From NCBI GenBank assembly GCA_022826645.1, contig JAJDUM010000077.1, positions 1 to 59,155 of the forward strand: a stretch of 59,155 nucleotides of DNA, in the 5' to 3' direction. The number at the start of each line of letters is the position of its first letter. Within the stretch, counting starts at the first letter, position 1. Below, piece by piece: positions 33,235 through 41,766 of this stretch. The stretch comes from Candidatus Poribacteria bacterium (GTDB lineage Bacteria > Poribacteria > WGA-4E > PCPOR2b). Both the position numbers and the translations under genes were made by a program. The notes under the pieces were generated by a model. That model did not search any database. It had not been told where the DNA came from and saw only the letters and a list, made by a program, of their open reading frames with translations.

Positions 33235-34911
33235 ATGTCAACCCCAACGAACCGAGAGCTAATTGCGTGCTGGCGTGACGAGCCAGCACCGCTGCTCCCG
33301 CTGCTTCACTCCTTCCACGACCGTGACGGTTTTATCTCTGAGGAGGCTCTCAGGGACATAGCCGTGGGGCTTCGGATACCGCTTGCAGATCTCTATGGCA
33401 CCGTTACCTTTTACCATCATTTCTCCCGTCAAGCCCCCGGGAAGTCTGCACCACGGGTCTGTACAGGACCGGTATGCTGCTTGGTCGGCGGGAATGAGAT
33501 TCTTGCTGCGCTCAAGGAAGAGGGAGCCACACCCATGCCGTGTGCCGGTCGGTGTGACGATTTTGTGCCGGTTCTAAAGGGAGACCAAGTCCTAATTGGT
33601 GTGGATCCGGACGGACTGGAAGCGAAAACATCGCCCCTGCCTCCGCCAAATCCGGGTAGTATTGATGAATGTGTCTATAGCGCTATCCGTGAACCGGATC
33701 GTGGGAGCATTGGCGGCTACCGCCGAACAGGTGGTTATGAGGCTCTGACACGCGCAGTGCAGGAGATGCGTCCATCGGAAGTGGTTGATGTCATTACGGA
33801 AAGCAAGCTGGCGGGGCGGGGCGGCGCAGGCTTTCCAACAGGACTGAAGTGGCAAGCAGTATCGGAAGCATCTGGCAACCCGAAAACCATTGTCTGCAAC
33901 GCGGACGAAGGTGAGCCCGGTTGCTTCAAAGACCGTGCAATCCTTGATCACGATCCCCATGCGGTGATTGAGGCGATGGTTCTCGCCGCTTACGCTACCG
34001 GAGCAACGCGCGGTTTCATCTACCTCCGATATGAATATCCCGAAACCCTCAACACATTACAACAGGCAATCAACGAAGCGGAGGACGCCGGATTCCTTGG
34101 AGATCGGATTCTCGACACGGACTTCAGTTTCCGTATCTACCTGCGGCGTGGTGCTGGTGCCTACATCTGCGGTGAGGAGGGCTCGCTTCTCAATAGTCTG
34201 GAAGGTAAACACCCCTTCCCCCGCAACCGCCCTCCGTATCCAGTAACCCACGGCTACGATAATCTCCCAACGGTGGTCAACAACGTCGAAACCCTTGCGG
34301 CTGCGCCTCAGATTCTACGTCGAGGCGCAGAATGGTATCGCAACCTCGGACTGAACGGTCACGCCGGTACGAAGGTGATCAGTCTTTCCGGCGACATCCA
34401 GCAACCGGGTAACTACGAGGTGCCGTTCGGACTGCCGTTGCCAACCTTGCTTTACGAGTGGGCGGGAGGACCGAGAGCTGGGCGTTCAATTCAGGCGGTC
34501 ACGATGGCGGGTTTATCCGGCGGCTTTCTCGCGGGAGATGACCTGAACGTAACGCTTGATGAGCCGAGTGTTGGGAAGGTGGGGGCTATGCTCGGTGCTG
34601 CTGGGATTATCGCCTTCGATGATAGCCGGGATATAATTGAGATGGCGCGTAACGCAATGGAATTTTTCGCTGAAGAGTCATGTGGCAAGTGTTTCCCGTG
34701 CCGTATCGGCACACAACGTCTCACCGAACGGCTCGCCGGGGAGGCGGGACCGCAAGACCTTGGCAAATGGCAGGGCGAAGTCCTTGATATCGGTTCAGCC
34801 ATGAAGGCGACCAGCGCGTGTAGTCTTGGTACTGCCGCACCCAATATCACGGAAAGCTTGATGAAGTATTTTCCAACACAGGTTGAAGGGCATGTCAACC
34901 GTAAGACATAG
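33235..34911 (+). CDS. Fused NuoE-NuoF-type NADH-oxidising flavo-iron-sulfur subunit
   Basis: A protein of 558 residues. The N-terminal part (1-150) is a 24-kDa-subunit (NuoE) domain with 2Fe-2S ligands Cys76, Cys81, Cys103 and Cys107. The rest is a 51-kDa (NuoF) domain: GRGGAGFPTGLKW (FMN loop, about 193), NADEGEPGCFKDR (about 222), GAGAYICGEEGSLLNSLEG (NADH/FMN, about 306) and SCGKCFPC (about 481-489) with a fourth Cys (SACSLG, about 522) for 4Fe-4S. This is the fusion used by NAD-dependent formate dehydrogenase beta subunits, HoxF and related diaphorases. Neither a formate dehydrogenase alpha, hydrogenase nor complex I gene is in the window. It is coupled to a sugar isomerase and a lipoprotein. 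A partner encoded elsewhere, or a stand-alone diaphorase, are both possible. GGAG is 9 nt before the ATG. Confidence 0.92.
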   Translation: MSTPTNRELIACWRDEPAPLLPLLHSFHDRDGFISEEALRDIAVGLRIPLADLYGTVTFYHHFSRQAPGKSAPRVCTGPVCCLVGGNEILAALKEEGATPMPCAGRCDDFVPVLKGDQVLIGVDPDGLEAKTSPLPPPNPGSIDECVYSAIREPDRGSIGGYRRTGGYEALTRAVQEMRPSEVVDVITESKLAGRGGAGFPTGLKWQAVSEASGNPKTIVCNADEGEPGCFKDRAILDHDPHAVIEAMVLAAYATGATRGFIYLRYEYPETLNTLQQAINEAEDAGFLGDRILDTDFSFRIYLRRGAGAYICGEEGSLLNSLEGKHPFPRNRPPYPVTHGYDNLPTVVNNVETLAAAPQILRRGAEWYRNLGLNGHAGTKVISLSGDIQQPGNYEVPFGLPLPTLLYEWAGGPRAGRSIQAVTMAGLSGGFLAGDDLNVTLDEPSVGKVGAMLGAAGIIAFDDSRDIIEMARNAMEFFAEESCGKCFPCRIGTQRLTERLAGEAGPQDLGKWQGEVLDIGSAMKATSACSLGTAAPNITESLMKYFPTQVEGHVNRKT

Positions 34912-34947
34912 TACCCAATTCATAATTGACACAAAAAGAGAGTTACA

Positions 34948-35526
34948 ATGTTGCCATTCCGTTCTTCGCGTATGATTTTGAGCCTTATACTTTTTCCTGT
35001 GATTATAGGATGTACCCAAACTCAGTTTGTTGTTCTGCGGGATGTCCCGGAGTCTCCTTCTTTCGTTGTCATTTCCGCCAATAATTATTTGAATCAAGTG
35101 GCGTTTGCAAACGAGGTAGAGGCAGCCATTATCAGTGCGGGTATTAAGGTAGTAATGTTTTCGCAAGCGACAAAGGAAGTAACAAAGGAGATCGCGGTAG
35201 AAGGCGAAATTCAAGCAATAGAAGGTAACCAAGCTGGTCGCAAATCTGGTGAAGGGAAATTGATTGAGAGGTATGTCGAGCTTTTTGAAGCAATTCAGGC
35301 AGATTATATTGTATTCACTTATGCGGGATCTAAGCAAATACGTATTATAAAAAGGCAAAGCCGCGAGATTTTAGCCGTTCTAACAGTTCCCACAGACCCA
35401 AGAACACATCAACCATTAGAACTGCATGAATTTGTCGCTAATGCACTGAGAAACATGAAAATTCCTGTGATTGCTGCCCGCAAACAGCGTACTGCAACTC
35501 CAAGTTCCATGGGGAATAGCCCGTGA
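34948..35526 (+). CDS. Hypothetical lipoprotein
   Basis: A protein of 192 residues, not recognised. The signal MILSLILFPVIIG ends in Cys22 (lipobox-like VIIGC). The rest is an alpha/beta pattern: FVVISANNYLNQVAFANEVEAAI, VVMFSQATKEVTKEIAVEG, YVELFEAIQADYIVFTYAG and a strand with KRQSREILAVLTVP. This resembles small periplasmic lipoproteins that bind or present a peptide, but no family fits. The gene is more AT-rich than its neighbours. It starts 36 bp after the NuoE-NuoF gene on the same strand, with AGAGAG upstream. Confidence 0.65.
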   Translation: MLPFRSSRMILSLILFPVIIGCTQTQFVVLRDVPESPSFVVISANNYLNQVAFANEVEAAIISAGIKVVMFSQATKEVTKEIAVEGEIQAIEGNQAGRKSGEGKLIERYVELFEAIQADYIVFTYAGSKQIRIIKRQSREILAVLTVPTDPRTHQPLELHEFVANALRNMKIPVIAARKQRTATPSSMGNSP

Positions 35527-35551
35527 TTCGTATAACGAATTCTTGAATTCT

Positions 35552-35764
35552 CTACATAACGGCACACAATTTCTCGACACGCTCATCTACCGCTCGGAGC
35601 ACATCGTGAATACCGGATACAGCATTGGCATCAAACAAAGGCTCACCGCACTGCGTACAAACCCAAGCAGGAATGTCCTGTAGTACAATCACATAACCGT
35701 TGCGGCTATCGGTAAATGTAGCTTTACCGCGTTTCAATTCTGATTGGCAGTGCAGACACTCCAT
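35552..35764 (-). CDS. YgiT-type zinc-finger protein (antitoxin-like)
   Basis: A protein of 70 residues. CLHC (3-6) and CTQC (36-39) form the zinc site of the MqsA/YgiT N-terminal domain, with the intervening GYVIVLQDIPAWVC and the downstream GEPLFDANAV helix start typical of the family. In many bacteria such a protein follows a DUF4258 or MqsR toxin as the antitoxin of a toxin-antitoxin pair. GGGGAA stands 8 nt before the ATG. No toxin gene is present: only 45 bp separate it from the stop of the CoA ligase upstream. It looks like an orphan or a remnant, and its frame is intact. Confidence 0.75.
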   Translation of the reverse strand: MECLHCQSELKRGKATFTDSRNGYVIVLQDIPAWVCTQCGEPLFDANAVSGIHDVLRAVDERVEKLCAVM

Positions 35765-35809
35765 GTGAATTTTCCCCGGATTGAGCCTTGTCGTTTCGTA
35801 TCAAAACAG

Positions 35810-37387
35810 TTATTCGGTTGATTCCAGTGCCTGATCCCGCAGCAGATGTTTCTGAATCTTTCCTACGGAGGTTCTTGGGAATTCTTCGCAGAAGGTTACT
35901 GCCACAGGGACTTTGAACCGTGTGAGGGACTGACTGCACTGCTCTATAATCTCCTCCTCGGTCAGTGTTACGTCTGGTTGTGGAATCACGAATGCGTGCG
36001 GGACTTCGTCGAACATCGGATCGGGCATACCAACGACTGCAACATCAGACACACCACCTACCTCCTTAATTACCGACTCAATTTCGCTGGGCGCGACATT
36101 CTCTCCCCCACGCTTGATTATATCCTTGCCGCGATCAACAAAATAGAAATATCCCTGCTCGTCGTGGTAGGCGTTATCGCCCGTGTATAGCCATCCATCT
36201 CGCAGCGTTTCGTCTGTTGCCTTGGGATTCTTGAAATATCCCTTCATCACTGTTCGGCCGGGATCTGCGGCGACCACAATCTGTCCGATCTCTCCCGGAG
36301 GCGTTTCGTTGCCATCGTCGTCGATGATTCGCACATCGTAGCCCAGCACAGGTTTGCCCATTGAGGGCAGATTTCTCGGACCGTAGAGGGGACTCATTAG
36401 TGGCAGTCCAACCGTTTCGGTCATGCCCCAGAGATGCTGGAGCGGCGCGGTAAAACGGGTATCCCATTCGGCAAACTGCTCGTCGGTGAGGGCGATGGCG
36501 AAGGTTACATTTCGCAGCCGGTGGAGTCGGTGATTTTCGGTTTGGGGTTGGGCAAGCAGCATACGTAGCGGTGCCGAGAACAACGCGGCCATCGTGCACT
36601 GATGCCGGACAGCCAACCCAAAGAATCTGGAAGGGCTAAATCGTGGAGATAGGACGATGCTGGCACCGCAAACCAGTGAGGGCCAGAAGGCGTGACACTG
36701 TGCCGCAGCATGGAAAACAGGCAGCGTGATAAGATGCCTGTCTTGGTTTCGGAGTCCGCTGGCTCGCACGAAAACTTCAGCGCCATAGATAAGTGCTCTA
36801 TTAGTGAACAGCACACCCTTGGGGTTGCTGGTGGTGCCGGAGGTGTATATCATGTGTACTACATCGTCAGCGGAGATCTCTACATTGGGCGGAAAGGGGT
36901 CTTGGCGTGCAACCTCCCGCTCAAAAACCGGCTGCCCGCTCGGATGCTCGCAGCGGGAAACGACAACTTCCTGCACGCAAGAGGTGGCTGCCGCTGCCTC
37001 CTGGGTAAGCATAAGCTGATCAAACTCTGTGACCACTAACCGTGACTCCGAGTTATCAAGGATATAGACCAATTCATCAACTGTCGCGCGGTGGTCGGTT
37101 GGCACGATGACCGCTCCGATACGGCTTGCCGCGAGGGCGAGTGCGACGAAGACTGGTGAGTTAGGGGCATGAAAGGCGAACGAATCTCCCCGCTTAATTC
37201 CTATCTCCAATAACCATGACGCGGTCTGATTCACCCACCCCTCAAACTGGGCAAAACTCCACTGCTGGCATTGCCCCTCGAAATCCTCGAAGATCAGATA
37301 AGTCTTATCGGGATGGTAGGCTGCATATTGACTGAAGATGGATGATATTGTGCGATTGCCAGCGATATCCACTTGTGTGTCCCTCAT
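35810..37387 (-). CDS. AMP-dependent acyl-CoA ligase (CaiC-like)
   Basis: A protein of 525 residues of the ANL superfamily. Motifs: MIYTSGTTSNPKGV (AMP/P-loop), GMTETVGLPLMSP (A5 region), the hinge and Asp region GWLYTGDNAYHDEQGYFYFVDRGKD, the hinge Lys region IIKRGGENVAPSEIE, and the catalytic Lys SVGKIQK near the end (A10). It adenylates a carboxylate and loads it on CoA. Length, composition and the neighbouring enoyl-CoA hydratase-like gene are those of carnitine/crotonobetaine CoA ligase pairs, but the exact acid cannot be read from sequence. The gene begins 10 bp after the hydratase stop, so the pair is one operon. Confidence 0.88.
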   Translation of the reverse strand: MRDTQVDIAGNRTISSIFSQYAAYHPDKTYLIFEDFEGQCQQWSFAQFEGWVNQTASWLLEIGIKRGDSFAFHAPNSPVFVALALAASRIGAVIVPTDHRATVDELVYILDNSESRLVVTEFDQLMLTQEAAAATSCVQEVVVSRCEHPSGQPVFEREVARQDPFPPNVEISADDVVHMIYTSGTTSNPKGVLFTNRALIYGAEVFVRASGLRNQDRHLITLPVFHAAAQCHAFWPSLVCGASIVLSPRFSPSRFFGLAVRHQCTMAALFSAPLRMLLAQPQTENHRLHRLRNVTFAIALTDEQFAEWDTRFTAPLQHLWGMTETVGLPLMSPLYGPRNLPSMGKPVLGYDVRIIDDDGNETPPGEIGQIVVAADPGRTVMKGYFKNPKATDETLRDGWLYTGDNAYHDEQGYFYFVDRGKDIIKRGGENVAPSEIESVIKEVGGVSDVAVVGMPDPMFDEVPHAFVIPQPDVTLTEEEIIEQCSQSLTRFKVPVAVTFCEEFPRTSVGKIQKHLLRDQALESTE

Positions 37388-37397
37388 CTCTCCGAGA

Positions 37398-38156
37398 TTA
37401 GTTTCTGCGGTTTCGTTGCATAAATTGGTTCACAGCCCCTTGTGCTTCCTCTGTTTGATAACATCGTTCAAACGCCTCAACCGCCCGCCGTTCCCAGTGC
37501 TCATGATCCAGACTTCGCATTTCGCGTAGTAATCCCTTGGTTTCAGTTAGTGCGGCCTTGGGGCGCGAGGCGAGTTCCTCAACCCAGTTGTGGAACTGCG
37601 TGTCAAACTCTTCATCGGACCAGACTTCATCGACCAAGCCGAGTTGCTGTGCTGCTGCGCCATCGAACTGTCCGCCGCACAACATCAGTTTTCGCGCGTT
37701 CTGCATTCCGCCCAGTTCCACTAACCGCGAAACACCCCAAGGCGGTGTCCAGCCATGCGCCACCTCCGACAGACCGATAGTGGCCCCCTTCGCGGCTAAG
37801 CGGAAGTCGTGGTAGACACCCAAGAAGAGCCCGCCGCCGAGTACATATCCCCGCCATGCGGCAACGGTAATCTGCGGAAGCTGCTCCAGTTGTGTGAAAA
37901 CCTGCCCGTGCGTATATTCAAATGCAGCCGCTTCTTGAGGCGAACATCCGGCTAACTCTTTCAAGTCGCTGCCCGCAGAGAACGCTCTTTCATTGCCCTT
38001 CGTGACGAGCACCGCCACCTCTGAAGTCTTCTGCACCTGATGCAGTGCGTCCTCAAAGTCGTGTAATAAGGATTGATTAATGGCGTTAAGCGCTTCAGGA
38101 CGACACAGGGTTAACGTGGCAACTCGATTGGAGATTTCCAAGTCAATAAGTGACAT
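37398..38156 (-). CDS. Enoyl-CoA hydratase/isomerase family protein (CaiD-like)
   Basis: A protein of 252 residues of the crotonase superfamily. ALNAINQSLLHDFEDALH (start), AFSAGSDLKEL (oxyanion region 1), ITVAAWRGYVLGGGLFLGVYHDFRLA (oxyanion region 2) and IGLSEVAHGWTPPWGVSRL follow the family. The second catalytic Glu region (usually E-x-x-x-G-xxP) reads SEVAHGWTP, and the Glu is present. It would hydrate or isomerise an enoyl-CoA produced by the ligase next door. Weak ribosome-binding site (GAGAGAAAG). It is first in the minus-strand pair and preceded by the hairpin-rich intergenic DNA at 38301-38413. Confidence 0.86.
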   Translation of the reverse strand: MSLIDLEISNRVATLTLCRPEALNAINQSLLHDFEDALHQVQKTSEVAVLVTKGNERAFSAGSDLKELAGCSPQEAAAFEYTHGQVFTQLEQLPQITVAAWRGYVLGGGLFLGVYHDFRLAAKGATIGLSEVAHGWTPPWGVSRLVELGGMQNARKLMLCGGQFDGAAAQQLGLVDEVWSDEEFDTQFHNWVEELASRPKAALTETKGLLREMRSLDHEHWERRAVEAFERCYQTEEAQGAVNQFMQRNRRN

Positions 38157-38300
38157 TCAGCAATCTTTCTCTCGGATAGCTGTATTAATGTCAGAATCAG
38201 GATTTTCTGGATTAAAGGATTATCAGGAAGATTTTAACGCGAAGTTGCCAAGACGCTGAGAAAGATATTAATTGTTTGGAACTTAGAACATTTTAGCAGG

Positions 38301-38350
38301 ATTGGCGCGGGGCAAGATGCCCCGCCTACGGTTGGCTGCGTAAGTCCTAT
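38301..38350. repeat. Palindromic repeat, right half-copy of the AGA-loop family
   Basis: GCGGGGCA-AGA-TGCCCCGC (38307-38325) forms a perfect 8-bp stem, followed by CTACGGTTGGCTGCGTAAGTCCTAT, split here as CTACGGTTGGC and TGCGTAAGTCC. The same tail closes the element at 56121-56231. Only the right side is recognisable here. Confidence 0.6.
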
Positions 38351-38375
38351 TTGGCTCATGTTAAGAAATAGTGCA

Positions 38376-38413
38376 ATAGAAACCGAGTTTTCAAGAAAAA
38401 ACTCGGTTTCTAT
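38376..38413. repeat. Perfect 16-bp inverted repeat hairpin (terminator or repeat)
   Basis: ATAGAAACCGAGTTTT (38376-38391) is followed by a 6-nt loop and its exact complement AAAACTCGGTTTCTAT (38398-38413). Both strands carry a T-run at the stem ends, so it could terminate transcription from the MR/MLE gene (ends 38490, minus). It resembles short palindromes that recur in some bacterial genomes. Confidence 0.75.
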
Positions 38414-38489
38414 TCGTGCTTTGCACCTTCTTTTTACATGAACCTTTTTCTTTTATGTCCTAGCTGCCTTGCATTCCTTTTCTATCGCT

Positions 38490-39494
38490 TCAGGCTACGC
38501 GGTATTTCTCGATTACATCCATGTCCACTGTAATACCAAGCCCTGGACCGTCCGGCACCAGAAAGTGACCCGCTTTGATTGTCAGCCCTTCTTTCGCAAC
38601 ATCGGTGATGCGCATGTGAGGTAACTCGTCACAAGGCAGGGTCGCGTTGGGCAACGTGCATTGCACATGGACGGAATAGGCAGCGAGAATACTCAGGCAG
38701 AGACCTCCCATCTGTACCCAGCAAGGCACATCTGCGGCTTCAGCCAACGCAGCGGACTTTCGCAGACTTTGGGCGGAACCGCCCAGGTTCACGTAGTCGA
38801 TGCACTCTGCCTTGAGCGCTGCGAGAACTCCAGCCGGAGGTCCCAAGTGAAGTGCTTGGGGGATATGGGTTTTCTCACGCAACAAGCGATACCAATCCAA
38901 GTTACTTTTGAGTACCGGGTCCTCAAAGTTGGCAACCGTTCCGAAAGGCTCAAGCTGTTCTGCCAAGCGCGTGGCAGTATGTAGGTATTTGAATTCTGTA
39001 TTTGGATCCACGCCGACGGTGTAATCGGGACCCGCCGCCTCCTTTATTAAGCGCACGGTTTCCACGATATTCCAAGACCGCGCCTTCAGTTTGTGGTTCG
39101 TAAATCCCAAACCCGCGCCCACCTCTGCTTGTGCAGCGGTCTCATGCGGTTCCATGGGACAGGACCAGTAGGAGACCGGCACCTCATCACGCACCTTTGG
39201 GCCAAAAAAACGGTGGACTGGAATACCGTAGGCTCGCCCGGTGATGTCCAACAAAGCACAGGTGAAGGCATCAGGTTGGGCGAATGGGTCTAACCCAAAA
39301 ACGTCCTGCCCGATATAAGCCTGCGCCGTGCCCTCCTGTGCAGATCGCGTGCCTTGGTACTCTCCCCATCCTTCTATGCCTTCGTCGGTCTGAACGCGAC
39401 AGAGGGTGATGTCGTAGATCTTGGGCATGTACTTGGCAATCGGTGGGATTGGAGGAATTTCCACCTCGTAAAGATCAACCTGAGTGATTTTCAT
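38490..39494 (-). CDS. Enolase-superfamily protein, mandelate racemase/muconate lactonizing type
   Basis: A protein of 334 residues. The N-terminal capping part runs MKITQVDLYEVEIPP... RVQTDEGIEGWGEYQG, and the barrel holds HKLKARSW (KxK motif, about residue 155), GVDPNTEF (first metal Asp), FEDPV (second metal Glu) and DYVNLGGSAQ. The third metal residue is not where I can place it with confidence. AAGGAGAG is 8 nt before the ATG. Such enzymes abstract a proton next to a carboxylate, as in sugar-acid dehydratases or racemases. It ends a run of sugar-metabolism genes on the minus strand. Short linkers and shared direction suggest co-regulation with the Gfo/Idh gene at 39574 (80 bp gap). Confidence 0.85.
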   Translation of the reverse strand: MKITQVDLYEVEIPPIPPIAKYMPKIYDITLCRVQTDEGIEGWGEYQGTRSAQEGTAQAYIGQDVFGLDPFAQPDAFTCALLDITGRAYGIPVHRFFGPKVRDEVPVSYWSCPMEPHETAAQAEVGAGLGFTNHKLKARSWNIVETVRLIKEAAGPDYTVGVDPNTEFKYLHTATRLAEQLEPFGTVANFEDPVLKSNLDWYRLLREKTHIPQALHLGPPAGVLAALKAECIDYVNLGGSAQSLRKSAALAEAADVPCWVQMGGLCLSILAAYSVHVQCTLPNATLPCDELPHMRITDVAKEGLTIKAGHFLVPDGPGLGITVDMDVIEKYRVA

Positions 39495-39573
39495 GTGAAC
39501 ATCTCTCCTTATGTAGTTCTAGACCTATGGCAGAAATCTACATTATTCTCCGGCTTATGTTGTATTAGAACTT

Positions 39574-40683
39574 CTAAGAACGCTCCTGTTGCAGCCGTCG
39601 AACTCGTGCGGGGACATCATCGTTGGCAATCTCTATGGATTGAATCCCCAAGCTACGGTCTGCCAACGGGAGATTGACCTTGGTTCCACCACGTCGGTGC
39701 GACTCCCGCAGCCCCACAGCGACTTCTAGGGCTGCGCGTCCGTCATCGCCCGAACATCTTGGGGGTTCTCCAGTTTCGGCAGCATTGATCAGGTCTGCGA
39801 CAATCGTCAGTCCCATCCCCTGCATCCGCACGGGCCAAGGAAATGGCACCTTTGCCGGTCTGGGGCGACCTCGGCGACCGCCGGGTACGGTGAGGATAAA
39901 TTCAAATTCCTCTGCGTTATTCAAAGAGCGGATACGGCCTTCTGTGCCGATCACATCGACCTCCCAAGACGCAGCACCGCACGGCATACTCCGCAAATAA
40001 GCACGCACTCCATTATCGAAAACGAGGTATCCGTTGCCACTTAGGTCATTTTCACCGGCGGCGGCTTCGTCCGATTCCATCTCGCCGAAAACCCATTCGA
40101 CATTGCCGCCAGCCATGTAGCGCAAAATATCGATGGCGTGGCTGCCGTTATGAGACAACCCGCACTGTGCGTAAACAGTTACCTGTAGAAGCTCGCCCAA
40201 CTCCCCAGCATCGATGAGGCGACGTGCTTCACTGAAAAACGGATTCCAACGGCGGGCACAGTTGACTGCAAGTGCGACACCATTCTCTTGGCAGACATTC
40301 ACCATCGCATCCGCTTCCTCCAAGGTCAACGCAATCGGTTTTTCCGCCCAGATGGCTTTGACCCCTGCGCGCGCGACATCTTGTACGATAGCTGCACGGA
40401 CACGCGCCGTTGTGCATACGCTGACGAGGTCTAAATTCTCATTCGCTAACATCTCCCGATAGTCACTATAGACGTGATCGGCACTCAAGCCCCAACGTTC
40501 CCCAAAGATGGCTGCCTGTTCCTCGTGGAGGTCTGCCCCCGCAACGAGTTCGACATTTGGTGCAGCGTGATAGCTGGGCCCGTGGCAATAGGGCAGGAAA
40601 AGCGATCCGCCCTGCGTAATCTCGTCATCAAAGGTACTACCCATTCTTCCCAGACCAATTACTGCGGCACGATAGGTTGACAT
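39574..40683 (-). CDS. Gfo/Idh/MocA-family oxidoreductase
   Basis: A protein of 369 residues. Rossmann start RAAVIGLGRMGSTFD, substrate/cofactor motif AEKPIALTLEEAD (family EKP), then a beta-sheet domain with SHNGSHAIDILRYMAG carrying the catalytic His. GGAGGA precedes the ATG. It would oxidise or reduce a sugar or cyclitol with bound NAD(P). It lies 93 bp after the aldo-keto reductase gene and 80 bp before the MR/MLE gene, in the minus-strand cluster from 43812 to 38490. Confidence 0.88.
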   Translation of the reverse strand: MSTYRAAVIGLGRMGSTFDDEITQGGSLFLPYCHGPSYHAAPNVELVAGADLHEEQAAIFGERWGLSADHVYSDYREMLANENLDLVSVCTTARVRAAIVQDVARAGVKAIWAEKPIALTLEEADAMVNVCQENGVALAVNCARRWNPFFSEARRLIDAGELGELLQVTVYAQCGLSHNGSHAIDILRYMAGGNVEWVFGEMESDEAAAGENDLSGNGYLVFDNGVRAYLRSMPCGAASWEVDVIGTEGRIRSLNNAEEFEFILTVPGGRRGRPRPAKVPFPWPVRMQGMGLTIVADLINAAETGEPPRCSGDDGRAALEVAVGLRESHRRGGTKVNLPLADRSLGIQSIEIANDDVPARVRRLQQERS

Positions 40684-40776
40684 AGATCTGTCCTCCGGTA
40701 ATGTTTCGTTAGAATCGGATTAACCGAAACTTGAGTTTCTTAGCACGCCTCAAAAAAATTGCACACCTCTCCCGTC

Positions 40777-41757
40777 TTAAGCGTATCGCCTCAGCTCTTC
40801 AATCTTTGACACCTCGTCTAAGGCTTCTCGCGCCTCTGGAGGCAATCGCCAGTCTGCCGATCCGAACACCTCATCCACATGTTCGGGTAGATCGGCCCCG
40901 TGTATCGGGGCAGTTATCTCCGGATGATCCAATATCCAAGCTACAGCCACCTGTGCGGGGGTTCGATTGTGTTCTGAACCGATGTCAATGAGCGTCTGTA
41001 CAATCCTATCGACTCTTTCTGTCATTGCCTCTTCAAAGTTGTATTTGTGTGCGCTCAGACCCCATTCGGGACCTTTTCCCCAGGGGGTGTTCGCCGGTGG
41101 CTCCTGTCCACGACGGAAATGTCCAGTCAACAGTCCAATGGCAAGCGGACTAAAGGTCATGATTCCGAGACCGTGTTCGCGGGACAGCGGCATCAAATCC
41201 GGCTCGATCTCCCAGCGGTTGAGTAGGTTATATTGGTTCTGGAGACAGACAAACGACTCTAAATTGCGAAGGGCACTGATTCCGAGTGCTTCCATGACTT
41301 TCCACGCCCGGAAATTGCTGCAACCGACGTAGCGTACCTTTCCGGCACGGACCATGTCGTCCAACGCCCGCACGGTCTCCTCAAGCGGCGTTTTGGGATC
41401 AAAACTGTGGAGCAGATAGAGATCAATATGATCTGTTTGAAGCCGTTTAAGGCTTGCGTCGACGCCTTGCATCAGATTCACGCGCGATAAGCCGGTATGG
41501 TTCGGGCTATCCCCAAGCGTTCCGAAGATTTTAGTGCACAGCACAATATCATCGCGCTTTTCCTTGATCGCTTTGCCAACGATGATTTCGGACCGCCCCG
41601 CGCCGTAGAGCGCGGTATCGATAAAGTTACACCCAAGATCAATCGCCCGATCTATGACTCGTATGCAGGTATCTTCATCCGCCTGATTGCGGAACGCTGT
41701 CCCCAAACAGATGCTGGACACCTTGACACCCGTTTTTCCTATGTGTCGATACTCCAT
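40777..41757 (-). CDS. Aldo-keto reductase
   Basis: A protein of 326 residues. AKR barrel with the tetrad: Asp and Tyr (FIDTALYG), Lys (VLCTKIFG) and His (LLHSFD). GVKVSSICLGTA starts the protein, and the C-terminal region holds the NADPH loops (FSPLAIGLL and PAQVAVAWIL). AGGAGAG stands before the ATG, inside the end of the Gfo/Idh gene upstream (gap 9 bp). It reduces a carbonyl in the sugar cluster, using NADPH. Confidence 0.9.
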   Translation of the reverse strand: MEYRHIGKTGVKVSSICLGTAFRNQADEDTCIRVIDRAIDLGCNFIDTALYGAGRSEIIVGKAIKEKRDDIVLCTKIFGTLGDSPNHTGLSRVNLMQGVDASLKRLQTDHIDLYLLHSFDPKTPLEETVRALDDMVRAGKVRYVGCSNFRAWKVMEALGISALRNLESFVCLQNQYNLLNRWEIEPDLMPLSREHGLGIMTFSPLAIGLLTGHFRRGQEPPANTPWGKGPEWGLSAHKYNFEEAMTERVDRIVQTLIDIGSEHNRTPAQVAVAWILDHPEITAPIHGADLPEHVDEVFGSADWRLPPEAREALDEVSKIEELRRYA

Positions 41758-41766
41758 GTTCTCTCC

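Noticed and set aside
35724..35939. Minus-strand frame overlapping the YgiT start, considered as a missing toxin
   Set aside because: It lies mostly within the CoA ligase gene and shows no DUF4258 or MqsR pattern.
38490..39494. Inactive enolase-superfamily protein because the third metal ligand was not found
   Set aside because: The ligand position could not be placed by eye without an alignment, so loss of activity is not claimed.
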